A stretch of DNA of 6,251 nt from Gammaproteobacteria bacterium (GTDB taxonomy: Bacteria; Pseudomonadota; Gammaproteobacteria; Diplorickettsiales; Diplorickettsiaceae): NCBI GenBank assembly GCA_013288455.1, contig JABDBU010000038.1, forward strand, positions 1 through 6,251, written 5' to 3'. Below the pieces are notes generated by a model. That model was not told the origin of the DNA. It was given only the letters and a program-made list of their open reading frames with translations, and searched no databases. The position numbers and the translations under genes are program-made. Positions 1 through 5,587 of this stretch are shown piece by piece. Numbering within the stretch: position 1 is the stretch's first letter; each line of letters opens with the position of its first letter.

Positions 1-16
1 TTGGGAGATTGGTATA

Positions 17-469
17 GTGGCAGTTTATCAAAATATCTTAGTTGCGATCGATTTACATCCTGCTTGTGATGAGATCATACTGCGACGTGCTCGAGAATTA
101 GCGCAGGGATGGAACGCAAATTTATCTGTCGTGCACGCAGTGGAGCATATCAATGCATATGGTGTTGCACAAGCCTATCCTGCCGTCCTTGATTTGGAAG
201 GGGAGATGTGTTTAGAAGCAAAAAAACAGTTGCACGAAGTGGCGAATAAGTTTGCTGTTCCTGAGAGTCAACAGTACGTCGACGTAGGCTCACCGAAGGT
301 AGTTATCTTAGACAAACTAAAACAACTAGAGATAGATTTGATCGTGATTGGTAGTCATGGACGTCACGGAATAGGTGTGTTGTTTGGTTCTACGGCGAGC
401 GCCGTTATCCATCACCTTCCTTGTGATGCCTTGGTTGTGAAAATTCCCAATCAGCAGACTCAGTCGTAA
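17..469 (+). CDS. Universal stress protein, UspA family (single domain)
   Basis: A 150-residue cytoplasmic protein with the single Usp alpha/beta fold (Rossmann-like, usually dimeric). Family members accumulate under starvation or other stress, and many bind ATP. The first beta strand is ILVAID (residues 7-12), with Asp12 at the usual nucleotide-contact position. Near the C-terminus is the phosphate-binding loop: G112-S-H-G115, eight residues, then G124-S-T126, followed by the last strand (DALVVK, 137-142). This glycine-rich loop suggests an ATP-binding Usp; as I recall, E. coli UspA itself lacks it. The length is normal for the family. The start is a GTG. It is supported by a GGGAG ribosome site at 3-7 with a 9-base spacer and by the family-typical beginning MAVYQNILVAID. 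The reading frame stays open upstream to the window edge, so a longer form is formally possible but unlikely. The specific stress role cannot be read from the sequence. Confidence 0.93.
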   Translation: MAVYQNILVAIDLHPACDEIILRRARELAQGWNANLSVVHAVEHINAYGVAQAYPAVLDLEGEMCLEAKKQLHEVANKFAVPESQQYVDVGSPKVVILDKLKQLEIDLIVIGSHGRHGIGVLFGSTASAVIHHLPCDALVVKIPNQQTQS

Positions 470-599
470 CAGTTATGTGTTGTCTGCATCGTCATGGTAT
501 CAATTTGTTTATCTGTAATTTTTAGGCTACAGTAGAGAAGTGCTGTTATTTGTTTGGTCAAAAATAAATCATTAATACAGTTACTTATGTTACTTTGTT

Positions 600-614
600 G
601 GATCTTTTAGATCC
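600..614. promoter_or_regulatory. Perfect inverted repeat beside a promoter, possible operator
   Basis: GGATCT (600-605), a TTT spacer and AGATCC (609-614) form a perfect 6-bp inverted repeat. It ends five bases before the -35 box of the promoter proposed at 620-647. A related palindrome, AAGATCTT (671-678), lies in the leader just before the ribosome site of the DUF378 gene. The placement suits a dimeric regulator, more likely an activator or a repressor contacting the -35 region. No T-run follows, so it is not an intrinsic terminator for the upstream stress gene. That it is an operator is inference; no regulator is identified. Confidence 0.35.
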
Positions 615-619
615 AGAGG

Positions 620-647
620 TTGACGTCAGGAGCAGATTTAATAGAAT
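620..647 (+). promoter_or_regulatory. Candidate sigma70 promoter for the DUF378 gene
   Basis: TTGACG (620-625) matches five of six bases of the -35 consensus. After a 16-base spacer, TAGAAT (642-647) matches five of six bases of the -10 consensus. Transcription would start near 654, giving a leader of about 40 bases before the ATG at 696, which has an AAGGGAG ribosome site at 684-690. This is the best housekeeping promoter match I found in the window. It suggests that the DUF378 gene is transcribed separately from the stress gene upstream. Confidence 0.6.
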
Positions 648-695
648 GAAGTCCGTGATGCAATTTCTGAAAGATCTTAATTTAAGGGAGTATTT

Positions 696-920
696 ATGTT
701 CAAAAGTCCGAGTGTACTGGATTGGGTTGCGCTAGTTATCCTATTTATTGGTGGACTAAATTGGGGTTTAGTTGGTCTGTTTCACTTCGATTTGATCACT
801 GGCATTTTTGGTGATTATAGTCCGGTGGCCAGAGCTATCTACGTCATTATCGGTTTATGTGCCATTTATGTCTTAGTTCGTGCGCTGAATTGTTGTAAGG
901 GTAGTGTTTCTATGCCGTAA
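696..920 (+). CDS. DUF378 family small membrane protein
   Basis: A 74-residue inner-membrane protein with two predicted transmembrane helices, about residues 10-29 and 44-62. The short connecting loop contains FDLITGIFGD (31-40). The core GGLNWGLVGLF (19-29) is the hallmark of the DUF378 family (YuzA-like), and the second helix (YVIIGLCAIYVLV, 49-61) also fits. The length is typical of the family. Its function is unknown and nothing here resolves it. The ATG start has a strong AAGGGAG site with a 5-base spacer. The tail after helix 2 carries two adjacent cysteines (C66, C67) and a lysine. The gene looks monocistronic: it has its own promoter at 620-647 and faces rmuC on the opposite strand, with a 103-bp gap. 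Confidence 0.9.
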   Translation: MFKSPSVLDWVALVILFIGGLNWGLVGLFHFDLITGIFGDYSPVARAIYVIIGLCAIYVLVRALNCCKGSVSMP

Positions 921-975
921 GCTTTCCGTAAAAAGCTACAAAATATTCAGTTATCCTATTTCGTAAGTCAATAGG
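920..975. repeat. Two weak inverted repeats in the DUF378/rmuC convergent gap
   Basis: AGCTTT (920-925) pairs with AAAGCT (932-937) across a 6-base loop, starting at the last base of the DUF378 stop codon. CCTATT (955-960) pairs with AATAGG (970-975) across a 9-base loop. Either could slow or end transcription between these convergent genes, but neither is followed by a clear T-run on either strand. They do not meet the usual description of an intrinsic terminator. Nothing else is visible in 921-1023. Confidence 0.25.
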
Positions 976-1023
976 AGGCACATAGCTGGAGGTTGGCTAA
1001 TCGGTAATCTGGTAGTGCTTGTA

Positions 1024-2238
1024 TCAAGACAGATCGTTGCGCGTGGAAGTGGTTGTAGTTAGTTCTACCTGTTCTATTTTTGCGAAGCGTGAACTGATTT
1101 TATCCGCTGATGATTTTGCTTCCTGGATGTCAGTGTGCGCTTGTTGGATATGACGTGATAAGTTCTGCATACGCAGTCTGAATCGGGAAAAATCCTTAGC
1201 CAACACGACGAGATGTTCCTGAATAACATGAATTTGCTCGCGCGTCGCAGCATCCTTAAGTACAGCACGTGCGGTCGTTAAAATGGCCATTGTGGTGGTG
1301 GGTGAAACCAACCATACATTTTGTCGATGCGCTGCTTCGACAAGGTCATAGTGATGGGCATGAATTTCCGCAAAAATGGCCTCAGCTGGGATAAACAGCA
1401 AAGCACCGTCGGAGGTTTCACCTGGAATGATATACTTGGTGGCAACAGATTGGATGTGATGGTGTATATCATGGCGAAACTGTGTAATGGCGGCGTGCTG
1501 TTCACTGTTTGATAGTGCTGGGTCAGTTAATTTTCTAAAAGCTTCTAATGGAAACTTAGCATCGATCGCGACGTTACCTGTGGGTGGAGGCAGTAACAGA
1601 AGACAGTCGACCCGTTTACCATTGCTTAAAGTGTGTTGTAGACTGAAGTGTGCGTCGGGTAAGACATTGCGAATTAAGGAATTTAATTGGATCTCGCCAA
1701 AGACGCCTCGAGAACGCTTATCCACTAAGATATGTTGTAAATCGACCACACTACCTGAAAGCTCGGTAATACGTTTTTGAGCTTCATCGATAATAGCAAG
1801 CCGTTGCATAACGTCGGTAAATGTAGCAGTTGTTTGAGCAAATCCATCAAACAAGCGTTTTTCTACCTGAGCACTGATGACGTGCAATTTATCTTGTGTA
1901 TGTTCAGTTAATTTATCCATGCGTTGGCTTATAGCTTGCAGGCCTTGCTGTATACTGTCTTGCAAGAGTTTTAAATTACCTAATTGATGTTGATCAAATT
2001 GCTGCCGGTTCAAGCTTAATTCGCGATGCAGCTGTTCCTTTGATTCAGCGGCATGCCGCTGATCGGTGACGCGTGAATCGTGCAGTTGATTGAGTAAACG
2101 ATTGATATCTAGCCAACGACCTTCCATTTGTACTAGCTTATCGTGTTGCTGATTTAATTTATGCAAATGAAACAGGGCAAATCCCACGAAGCTGGTAAGT
2201 AAACCTAAAATAATATATATAAAGTTAACAATTAGCAT
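1024..2238 (-). CDS. rmuC: RmuC family protein (DNA recombination, predicted nuclease fold)
   Basis: A 404-residue protein, shorter than E. coli RmuC (about 475). In E. coli, RmuC loss raises inversion at short inverted repeats, and the protein is thought to limit recombination-linked rearrangement. The order is an N-terminal membrane anchor (about 3-24), a long alpha-helical, glutamine-rich coiled-coil stretch (about 25-170), then the RmuC domain (about 172-370). The domain shows KRSRGVFGEIQL (174-185), R209-V-D211, V-A-I-D226-A-K228, GETSDGALLFIPAEAIFAEI (273-292) and VWLVSPTTTMAIL (308-320). E182, D211, D226 and K228 fit a PD-(D/E)XK nuclease-like active site, as predicted for this family. 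The tail is rich in Thr and Ser. The start ATG (complement of 2236-2238) is preceded by two AGGA sites (2243-2246 and 2250-2253). The gene diverges from slt with a 29-bp gap. Confidence 0.95.
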   Translation of the reverse strand: MLIVNFIYIILGLLTSFVGFALFHLHKLNQQHDKLVQMEGRWLDINRLLNQLHDSRVTDQRHAAESKEQLHRELSLNRQQFDQHQLGNLKLLQDSIQQGLQAISQRMDKLTEHTQDKLHVISAQVEKRLFDGFAQTTATFTDVMQRLAIIDEAQKRITELSGSVVDLQHILVDKRSRGVFGEIQLNSLIRNVLPDAHFSLQHTLSNGKRVDCLLLLPPPTGNVAIDAKFPLEAFRKLTDPALSNSEQHAAITQFRHDIHHHIQSVATKYIIPGETSDGALLFIPAEAIFAEIHAHHYDLVEAAHRQNVWLVSPTTTMAILTTARAVLKDAATREQIHVIQEHLVVLAKDFSRFRLRMQNLSRHIQQAHTDIQEAKSSADKISSRFAKIEQVELTTTTSTRNDLS

Positions 2239-2267
2239 TTTTTCCTATTTCCTAGCGCTGTGACAAA
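2239..2267. promoter_or_regulatory. Very short divergent rmuC/slt intergenic region
   Basis: Only 29 bp separate the start codons of the divergent rmuC and slt genes. This is too short for two full promoters with leaders, so each promoter must lie at least partly inside the opposite coding sequence. The doubled AGGA (minus strand) serves rmuC. The slt ATG has no clear Shine-Dalgarno sequence. AT-rich DNA at 2207-2230, inside the first codons of rmuC, contains TATAAA (2218-2223) as a loose -10 candidate for slt, but I could not match a -35 box to it. Confidence 0.4.
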
Positions 2268-4118
2268 ATGCATAAAAAATACCTCTATCTCCTATTTTTC
2301 TTTCTCAATTACAGCGTACTATGTGCTTATGCAGAAGATAACCGTCCGCAGCGCCAATTATTTTTGCAAGCAAGACAGTTGCTACTTAACAAAAATTACC
2401 AGCAATTTGCAAAACTGGAACCCAGCGTAAAGAATTATCTGCTGTATCCTTATTTAATTTATATCAAGCTAAGACAACGATTAGCTTATCAAAGTGAAGC
2501 TGACATTAACCATTTTTTAGACACATATAGCCAAACTCCTGTGGCAAATAAATTACGTAAAGAATATTTGATGTACTTAGCGAAACAAAAAAATTGGTCT
2601 CAATTTATACGCTATTATCAACCTATCTATGGTACTACACTACAGTGTTATCACCTTAACGCGTTGATAACCACAAATCAAAAGGTTATCGCCTATCAAG
2701 CAATACCTGCATTGTGGGTGACCCTGAATTCACCACCTGAAGTGTGCCAAGAAGTCTTTTCCAACTGGGAAAAGACGGGCAGGCTCAGCAGAGAGTTAAT
2801 TTGGAAAAAACTGGAGCAGGCTATTCAAAGCAATGACTTTACGCTCATTCAGCATTTAGCGGAATTTTTATCCGCGAAAGAAAGACAACAAGTTAAGCAC
2901 TGGTGTCGAGTGTGTCATGATCCTTCACTCGTTGATCAAAGTGAACAATTTAACCTGGACGATAAAATTGATCGAAAAATTCTGCTGCACGGAATACATC
3001 GCTTCGCTAGTCAAGATCCCGATAAACTAAGTAAAACTTGGCCATTGCTTACTAAAATTTATCATTTTTCAGAATCGGAAACACAAGGTGTACTCAGTGC
3101 ACTGGCTATTGCTTTAGCCAGACATGCTGATTTTTCAGCAAAAAATTGGTTACGGCAGGTGAAGTCTGCTTATACGAATACCGTGTTACGTGAATGGCGA
3201 GTGCGGAATGCGTTATTAAACGGGAACTGGCAGCAGGTACTTTATTGGATAGACCACTTATCTATACGGGAACAACAGATGCTTTGTTGGCGTTATTGGC
3301 GTGCACGAGCATTAGCGGAAACGCAGCAAATATCAGCCGCGAATACTATTTACAAGGCTTTAGCTAAAGAGGTTGATTATTACGCTGTATTAGCCAGTCA
3401 ACGTTTAAAGCAGCAATATCAACCGCTAACATATAGCCTCAACGGTGATCAGATAGGATTACAAAAAAATCCAGCGATACAACGTGCTAAAGAGCTTTAT
3501 GCATTAGATCTTTTGGTAGAGGCGCGTGGAGAATGGCAGTGGGCACTCGATAGTTTGTCAAAGTCACAGCTACAAGCCGCTGCTCAGCTAGCAAAAAAGT
3601 GGCAGTGGTATGACTTAGCGATCATTGCCGCTACAAAAGCACAGGTTCATCATGATATTAAATTACGTTTTCCCACAGTGTATCGCTCCTTGGTTCTCAG
3701 TGCAGCGAGGACGTCGCATGTGAATTCGGCCTGGATTCTGGCAATTATGCGACAAGAAAGTGCTTTTGTGTGGGATGCCAAATCTAGTGCCGGTGCATTA
3801 GGATTGATGCAGATAATGCCACAGACAGGAAGGATGTTGGCTGAGCAGCTCCATCTGGGTAGCATCGATCTATTAGAAGAGGAAATAAATATTCGCTTGG
3901 GGAGTGCTTATTTAAGCCATTTACTGAAAACATTCGATGGAAATGTTACGGTGGCGACAGCAGCCTATAACGTAGGCCCTACACGGATCAGGCAATATCG
4001 ATCACTTTTTCAGCGCTTACCTCGGGACGTTTGGGTAGAAATTTTGCCCTGGCAAGAAACCAGAGATTATATCAAGAGTGTGAGCCTTGCACGAAGTATT
4101 TACTTGCGTTCTACTTAA
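2268..4118 (+). CDS. slt: Soluble lytic murein transglycosylase (Slt70 type)
   Basis: A 616-residue periplasmic enzyme, near the 645 of E. coli Slt, that cleaves the MurNAc-GlcNAc bond of peptidoglycan and leaves 1,6-anhydro-MurNAc ends. A Sec signal peptide covers residues 1-22 (KK, hydrophobic core, then AYA before ED). There is no lipobox, so it should be soluble. Residues about 25-400 form the alpha-superhelical U domain. C127 and C160 align with a cysteine pair I recall in E. coli Slt and may form a disulfide. Residues about 401-470 are the linker domain. Residues about 475-610 are the lysozyme-like catalytic domain, with RQES (catalytic Glu497, codon 3756-3758), GALGLMQIMPQT (509-520), NIRLG (541-545) and AYNVG (566-570). 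C213 and C216 form an additional CxxC that I do not recall from E. coli. The start has no clear ribosome site but gives a proper signal peptide. The gene looks intact. Confidence 0.95.
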   Translation: MHKKYLYLLFFFLNYSVLCAYAEDNRPQRQLFLQARQLLLNKNYQQFAKLEPSVKNYLLYPYLIYIKLRQRLAYQSEADINHFLDTYSQTPVANKLRKEYLMYLAKQKNWSQFIRYYQPIYGTTLQCYHLNALITTNQKVIAYQAIPALWVTLNSPPEVCQEVFSNWEKTGRLSRELIWKKLEQAIQSNDFTLIQHLAEFLSAKERQQVKHWCRVCHDPSLVDQSEQFNLDDKIDRKILLHGIHRFASQDPDKLSKTWPLLTKIYHFSESETQGVLSALAIALARHADFSAKNWLRQVKSAYTNTVLREWRVRNALLNGNWQQVLYWIDHLSIREQQMLCWRYWRARALAETQQISAANTIYKALAKEVDYYAVLASQRLKQQYQPLTYSLNGDQIGLQKNPAIQRAKELYALDLLVEARGEWQWALDSLSKSQLQAAAQLAKKWQWYDLAIIAATKAQVHHDIKLRFPTVYRSLVLSAARTSHVNSAWILAIMRQESAFVWDAKSSAGALGLMQIMPQTGRMLAEQLHLGSIDLLEEEINIRLGSAYLSHLLKTFDGNVTVATAAYNVGPTRIRQYRSLFQRLPRDVWVEILPWQETRDYIKSVSLARSIYLRST

Positions 4119-4176
4119 GGGCACCTCTATAAATGGCCTGTTTACTACAATGGAGTAGGTTCATATAAATGAGGGG

Positions 4177-4198
4177 TTATCTGAGGGTAGCCAGATAA
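4177..4198. repeat. Inverted repeat downstream of slt
   Basis: TTATCTG (4177-4183) and CAGATAA (4192-4198) form a perfect 7-bp stem with an 8-base loop, about 60 bases after the slt stop codon. On the plus strand it is followed by A residues, not T, and on the minus strand by CCCC. It is therefore not a standard intrinsic terminator for either neighbour. It might be a transcript-end stabilising hairpin or have no function. The 4119-4240 stretch also holds two copies of TATAAATG (4128-4135 and 4164-4171) and no convincing open frame. Confidence 0.3.
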
Positions 4199-4230
4199 AA
4201 AAATAGACGGATAAAAGTCGATGGACAGAC

Positions 4231-4264
4231 AAAAATTAAACCAACGGTTTTAGGAAACCGTTGG
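4231..4264 (-). terminator. Rho-independent terminator of the BON-domain gene
   Basis: CCAACGGTTT (4241-4250) and AAACCGTTGG (4255-4264) make a perfect 10-bp stem with a 4-base loop. Read on the minus strand, the stem is followed at once by TTTAATTTTT (complement of 4231-4240), the expected T-rich tract. It lies 39 bases beyond the stop codon of the minus-strand BON gene. On the plus strand no T-run follows, so it should not end slt transcription by the standard mechanism. Confidence 0.85.
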
Positions 4265-4303
4265 AACAGCACAGTATCGTTGGATTATCGTCGGTGACAG
4301 CAA

Positions 4304-4633
4304 CTACTTCATCATTTTTTTTACAACTAACACATTCATGACAGAGGTAACGCCTTCAACTTGTTTGGCAAGTTTTCCAGCTTTTTCCTTCTGTGCATCT
4401 GTATTGACATAGCCGGTCAATTTAACTTGTCCGTTCTGGCTCATGACGGAAATTGCCATACTTTTTAAGTCAGGATCGGCCATCAATTTGGATTTAATTT
4501 TAAGTGTTATGACGCTATTGTCGACATACTGACCCATGGATTCTTGCGGCATGGCTTGATGATTGCTCATTGCCATGGCGTTGACAACGGGAAGGGCAAC
4601 TAAGCCCAAAATAAAAAATAACTTTGCTTTCAT
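4304..4633 (-). CDS. Secreted BON-domain protein (OsmY-like, single domain)
   Basis: A 109-residue protein from the preferred ATG (complement of 4631-4633). Residues 1-21 are a Sec signal peptide (K2, K4, hydrophobic core, then NAMA), placing it in the periplasm. Residues about 36-104 form one BON domain: DNSVITLKIKSKL (38-50), DPDLKS (53-58), the central NGQVKLTGYV (67-76) and VEGVTSVMNVLVV (92-104). BON domains are found in OsmY and other envelope proteins and are thought to bind phospholipid or to support the outer membrane under osmotic stress. OsmY has two BON domains; this protein has one. A GTG 12 bases upstream (4643-4645) would add MFTI, but it overlaps the only Shine-Dalgarno sequence. 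Methionine is unusually frequent (10 of 109). The gene ends at a clear intrinsic terminator. Exact role unknown. Confidence 0.88.
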   Translation of the reverse strand: MKAKLFFILGLVALPVVNAMAMSNHQAMPQESMGQYVDNSVITLKIKSKLMADPDLKSMAISVMSQNGQVKLTGYVNTDAQKEKAGKLAKQVEGVTSVMNVLVVKKMMK

Positions 4634-4644
4634 AATAGTAAACA

Positions 4645-4648
4645 CTCC
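4645..4648 (-). promoter_or_regulatory. Ribosome binding site that decides the BON gene start
   Basis: GGAG on the minus strand (within CTGGAG) lies 11 bases before the ATG at 4631-4633. It shares base 4645 with the alternative GTG at 4643-4645, so it cannot serve that codon. No other Shine-Dalgarno-like sequence lies upstream of the GTG. The ATG is therefore the likelier start, although the 11-base spacer is somewhat long. Confidence 0.6.
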
Positions 4649-4913
4649 AGTTATAAAATAGGGTTGTTATGTTCAATTGCTTCTGTTTGTTACACTGATC
4701 TTCAACCATTCAGGACGTTGATGAGACGGTTTTATTTCGCCAGCAAAAACGGATCTCCTTGATCGAAAGAGTAGTCAAGTTGCCTAATAAATCAAGTGAT
4801 CGTGTACAAAAAAGACGAAACCTGATAGAAAATTTTTGGTGAAGCAAAAGGTAATTTCTAAAGACGCCCTTAATGGGGACGATCACGCTATAGGATAGTG
4901 TAAAAAATAGTCA
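4649..4913. other. Gap between the BON gene and ssb, no gene seen
   Basis: About 265 bp, AT-rich, with no coding frame I would defend. It should hold the promoter of the BON gene, but I found no good -35/-10 pair. TATAAC at 4650-4655 (minus) is a decent -10 sequence but sits too close to the ribosome site to give a usable leader. A 7-bp hairpin with one G-T pair (4885-4891 with 4895-4901) lies just past the ssb stop codon. It is not followed by T on the ssb strand, so no intrinsic terminator for ssb is visible. CTTGAT (4758-4763) and ATCAAG (4791-4796) form a loose inverted repeat. Confidence 0.5.
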
Positions 4914-5393
4914 TTAAAAGGGAATATCATCGTCAAAGGCCTCTGCCATTTCTGGTACATTGCTGGTTTCACGTGCAGGTTGCTGTGCTGATGGTTGAAA
5001 GGAGTGGCTTGGCGGCGATAAGGAGGAGATGTCTGAAGCAAGAGCAGCGCCACTACGACCATCCAGCATTTGTAGGTCATTGGCAACAATTTCTGTGGTA
5101 TAGCGATCTTGGCCAGTCGTTTTATCTTGCCATTTTCTCGTTTGTAGGCGTCCTTCAATGTAGATTTTTGAACCTTTTTTTAAATATTCGCCAGCAATTT
5201 CAGCTAAACGCTGAAAGAGGACGACGCGGTGCCATTCTGTACGATCATGTTGCTCGCCGGTTTGTTTATCTTTCCAGGTTTCACTGGTCGCCATATTGAT
5301 TGTCGTAACGGCCGAACCATTGGGCATGTAGCGAACTTCGGGGTCTGCACCCAAATTACCTATCAATATGACCTTGTTAATGCCTCTCGCCAT
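4914..5393 (-). CDS. ssb: Single-stranded DNA-binding protein
   Basis: A 159-residue SSB, somewhat shorter than the 178 of E. coli. It coats single-stranded DNA as a tetramer during replication, recombination and repair, and recruits partner enzymes through its C-terminal tip. The OB fold covers residues about 1-112, starting ARGINKVILIGNLGADPEVR (2-21). The aromatic residues that stack on DNA in E. coli SSB are all kept: W40, W54, F60 and W88. The linker (about 113-150) is rich in Ser, Pro, Gln and Ala, and shorter than in E. coli. The acidic tip is DDDIPF (154-159), the canonical partner-binding motif. The ATG (complement of 5391-5393) has a modest GGGAA site at 5401-5405. The gene is divergent from uvrA, the usual gammaproteobacterial arrangement. 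No intrinsic terminator is visible after the stop. Confidence 0.98.
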   Translation of the reverse strand: MARGINKVILIGNLGADPEVRYMPNGSAVTTINMATSETWKDKQTGEQHDRTEWHRVVLFQRLAEIAGEYLKKGSKIYIEGRLQTRKWQDKTTGQDRYTTEIVANDLQMLDGRSGAALASDISSLSPPSHSFQPSAQQPARETSNVPEMAEAFDDDIPF

Positions 5394-5587
5394 GTTCTTA
5401 TTCCCATCTAAATAGTTAAATATTGGATTTTAGTGCTTGTTGAGAAAAAAGGAAAGTAAAAGTAAACCGGGTGTTTTATCAGAGGTTTCTTTTCAGAATA
5501 TTCGCGGTTATAGTGCTGGGTTCGGTTGGGTGTCTGGCGGATACATTCCAGCCATAATTGATATGGATACATGCCAAATACGTATTT
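5394..5587. promoter_or_regulatory. Divergent ssb/uvrA control region without a LexA-type box
   Basis: This 194-bp region must carry both promoters. For uvrA, TATAGT (5509-5514) matches five of six -10 bases, but no good -35 box lies 16-18 bases upstream. For ssb, minus-strand TATTTA-like sequences in 5411-5425 are possible -10 boxes with weak -35 partners. In E. coli the equivalent region has a LexA box (CTGT, 8 bases, ACAG). Here I find no CTGT and no ACAG at all, so SOS control of that type is not supported. GGATACAT occurs twice (5539-5546 and 5565-5572). Confidence 0.5.
5539..5575. repeat. Short direct repeat upstream of uvrA
   Basis: GGATACATTCC (5539-5549) and GGATACATGCC (5565-5575) are 11-base direct repeats with one mismatch, offset by 26 bp. 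They end 12 bases before the uvrA ATG. The first copy lies within a longer inverted pair, CTGG (5534-5537) and CCAG (5548-5551). A regulator site or leader structure is possible, but repeats this short can also arise by chance. Confidence 0.3.

Noticed and set aside
1278..1780. Several 63-97 codon frames on both strands within rmuC
   Set aside because: All lie within the RmuC domain coding sequence in other frames and show no family features. They are shadows of a conserved gene.
2320..2330. Cys19 of Slt as a lipoprotein attachment site
   Set aside because: The residues before it (Ser-Val-Leu) do not form a lipobox, and a normal signal peptidase I site (AYA) follows directly.
4119..4140. The sequence right after the slt stop (GGGCACCTCTATAAATGG) as an insertion-sequence end
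   Set aside because: It felt reminiscent of repeat termini, but there is no matching inverted end nearby, no transposase and no target duplication that I can see.
4885..4901. Hairpin just past the ssb stop as its intrinsic terminator
   Set aside because: The T-run lies before the hairpin on the ssb strand, not after it, and the stem contains a mismatch when read in that direction.
4973..5299. A 108-codon plus-strand open frame inside ssb
   Set aside because: It is fully antisense to ssb, whose protein is unmistakable, and has no recognisable domain of its own.
5534..5551. CTGG-N10-CCAG upstream of uvrA as a LexA box
   Set aside because: The spacing is 10, not 8, and the half-sites are CTGG/CCAG instead of CTGT/ACAG. 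It does not meet the gammaproteobacterial LexA consensus.
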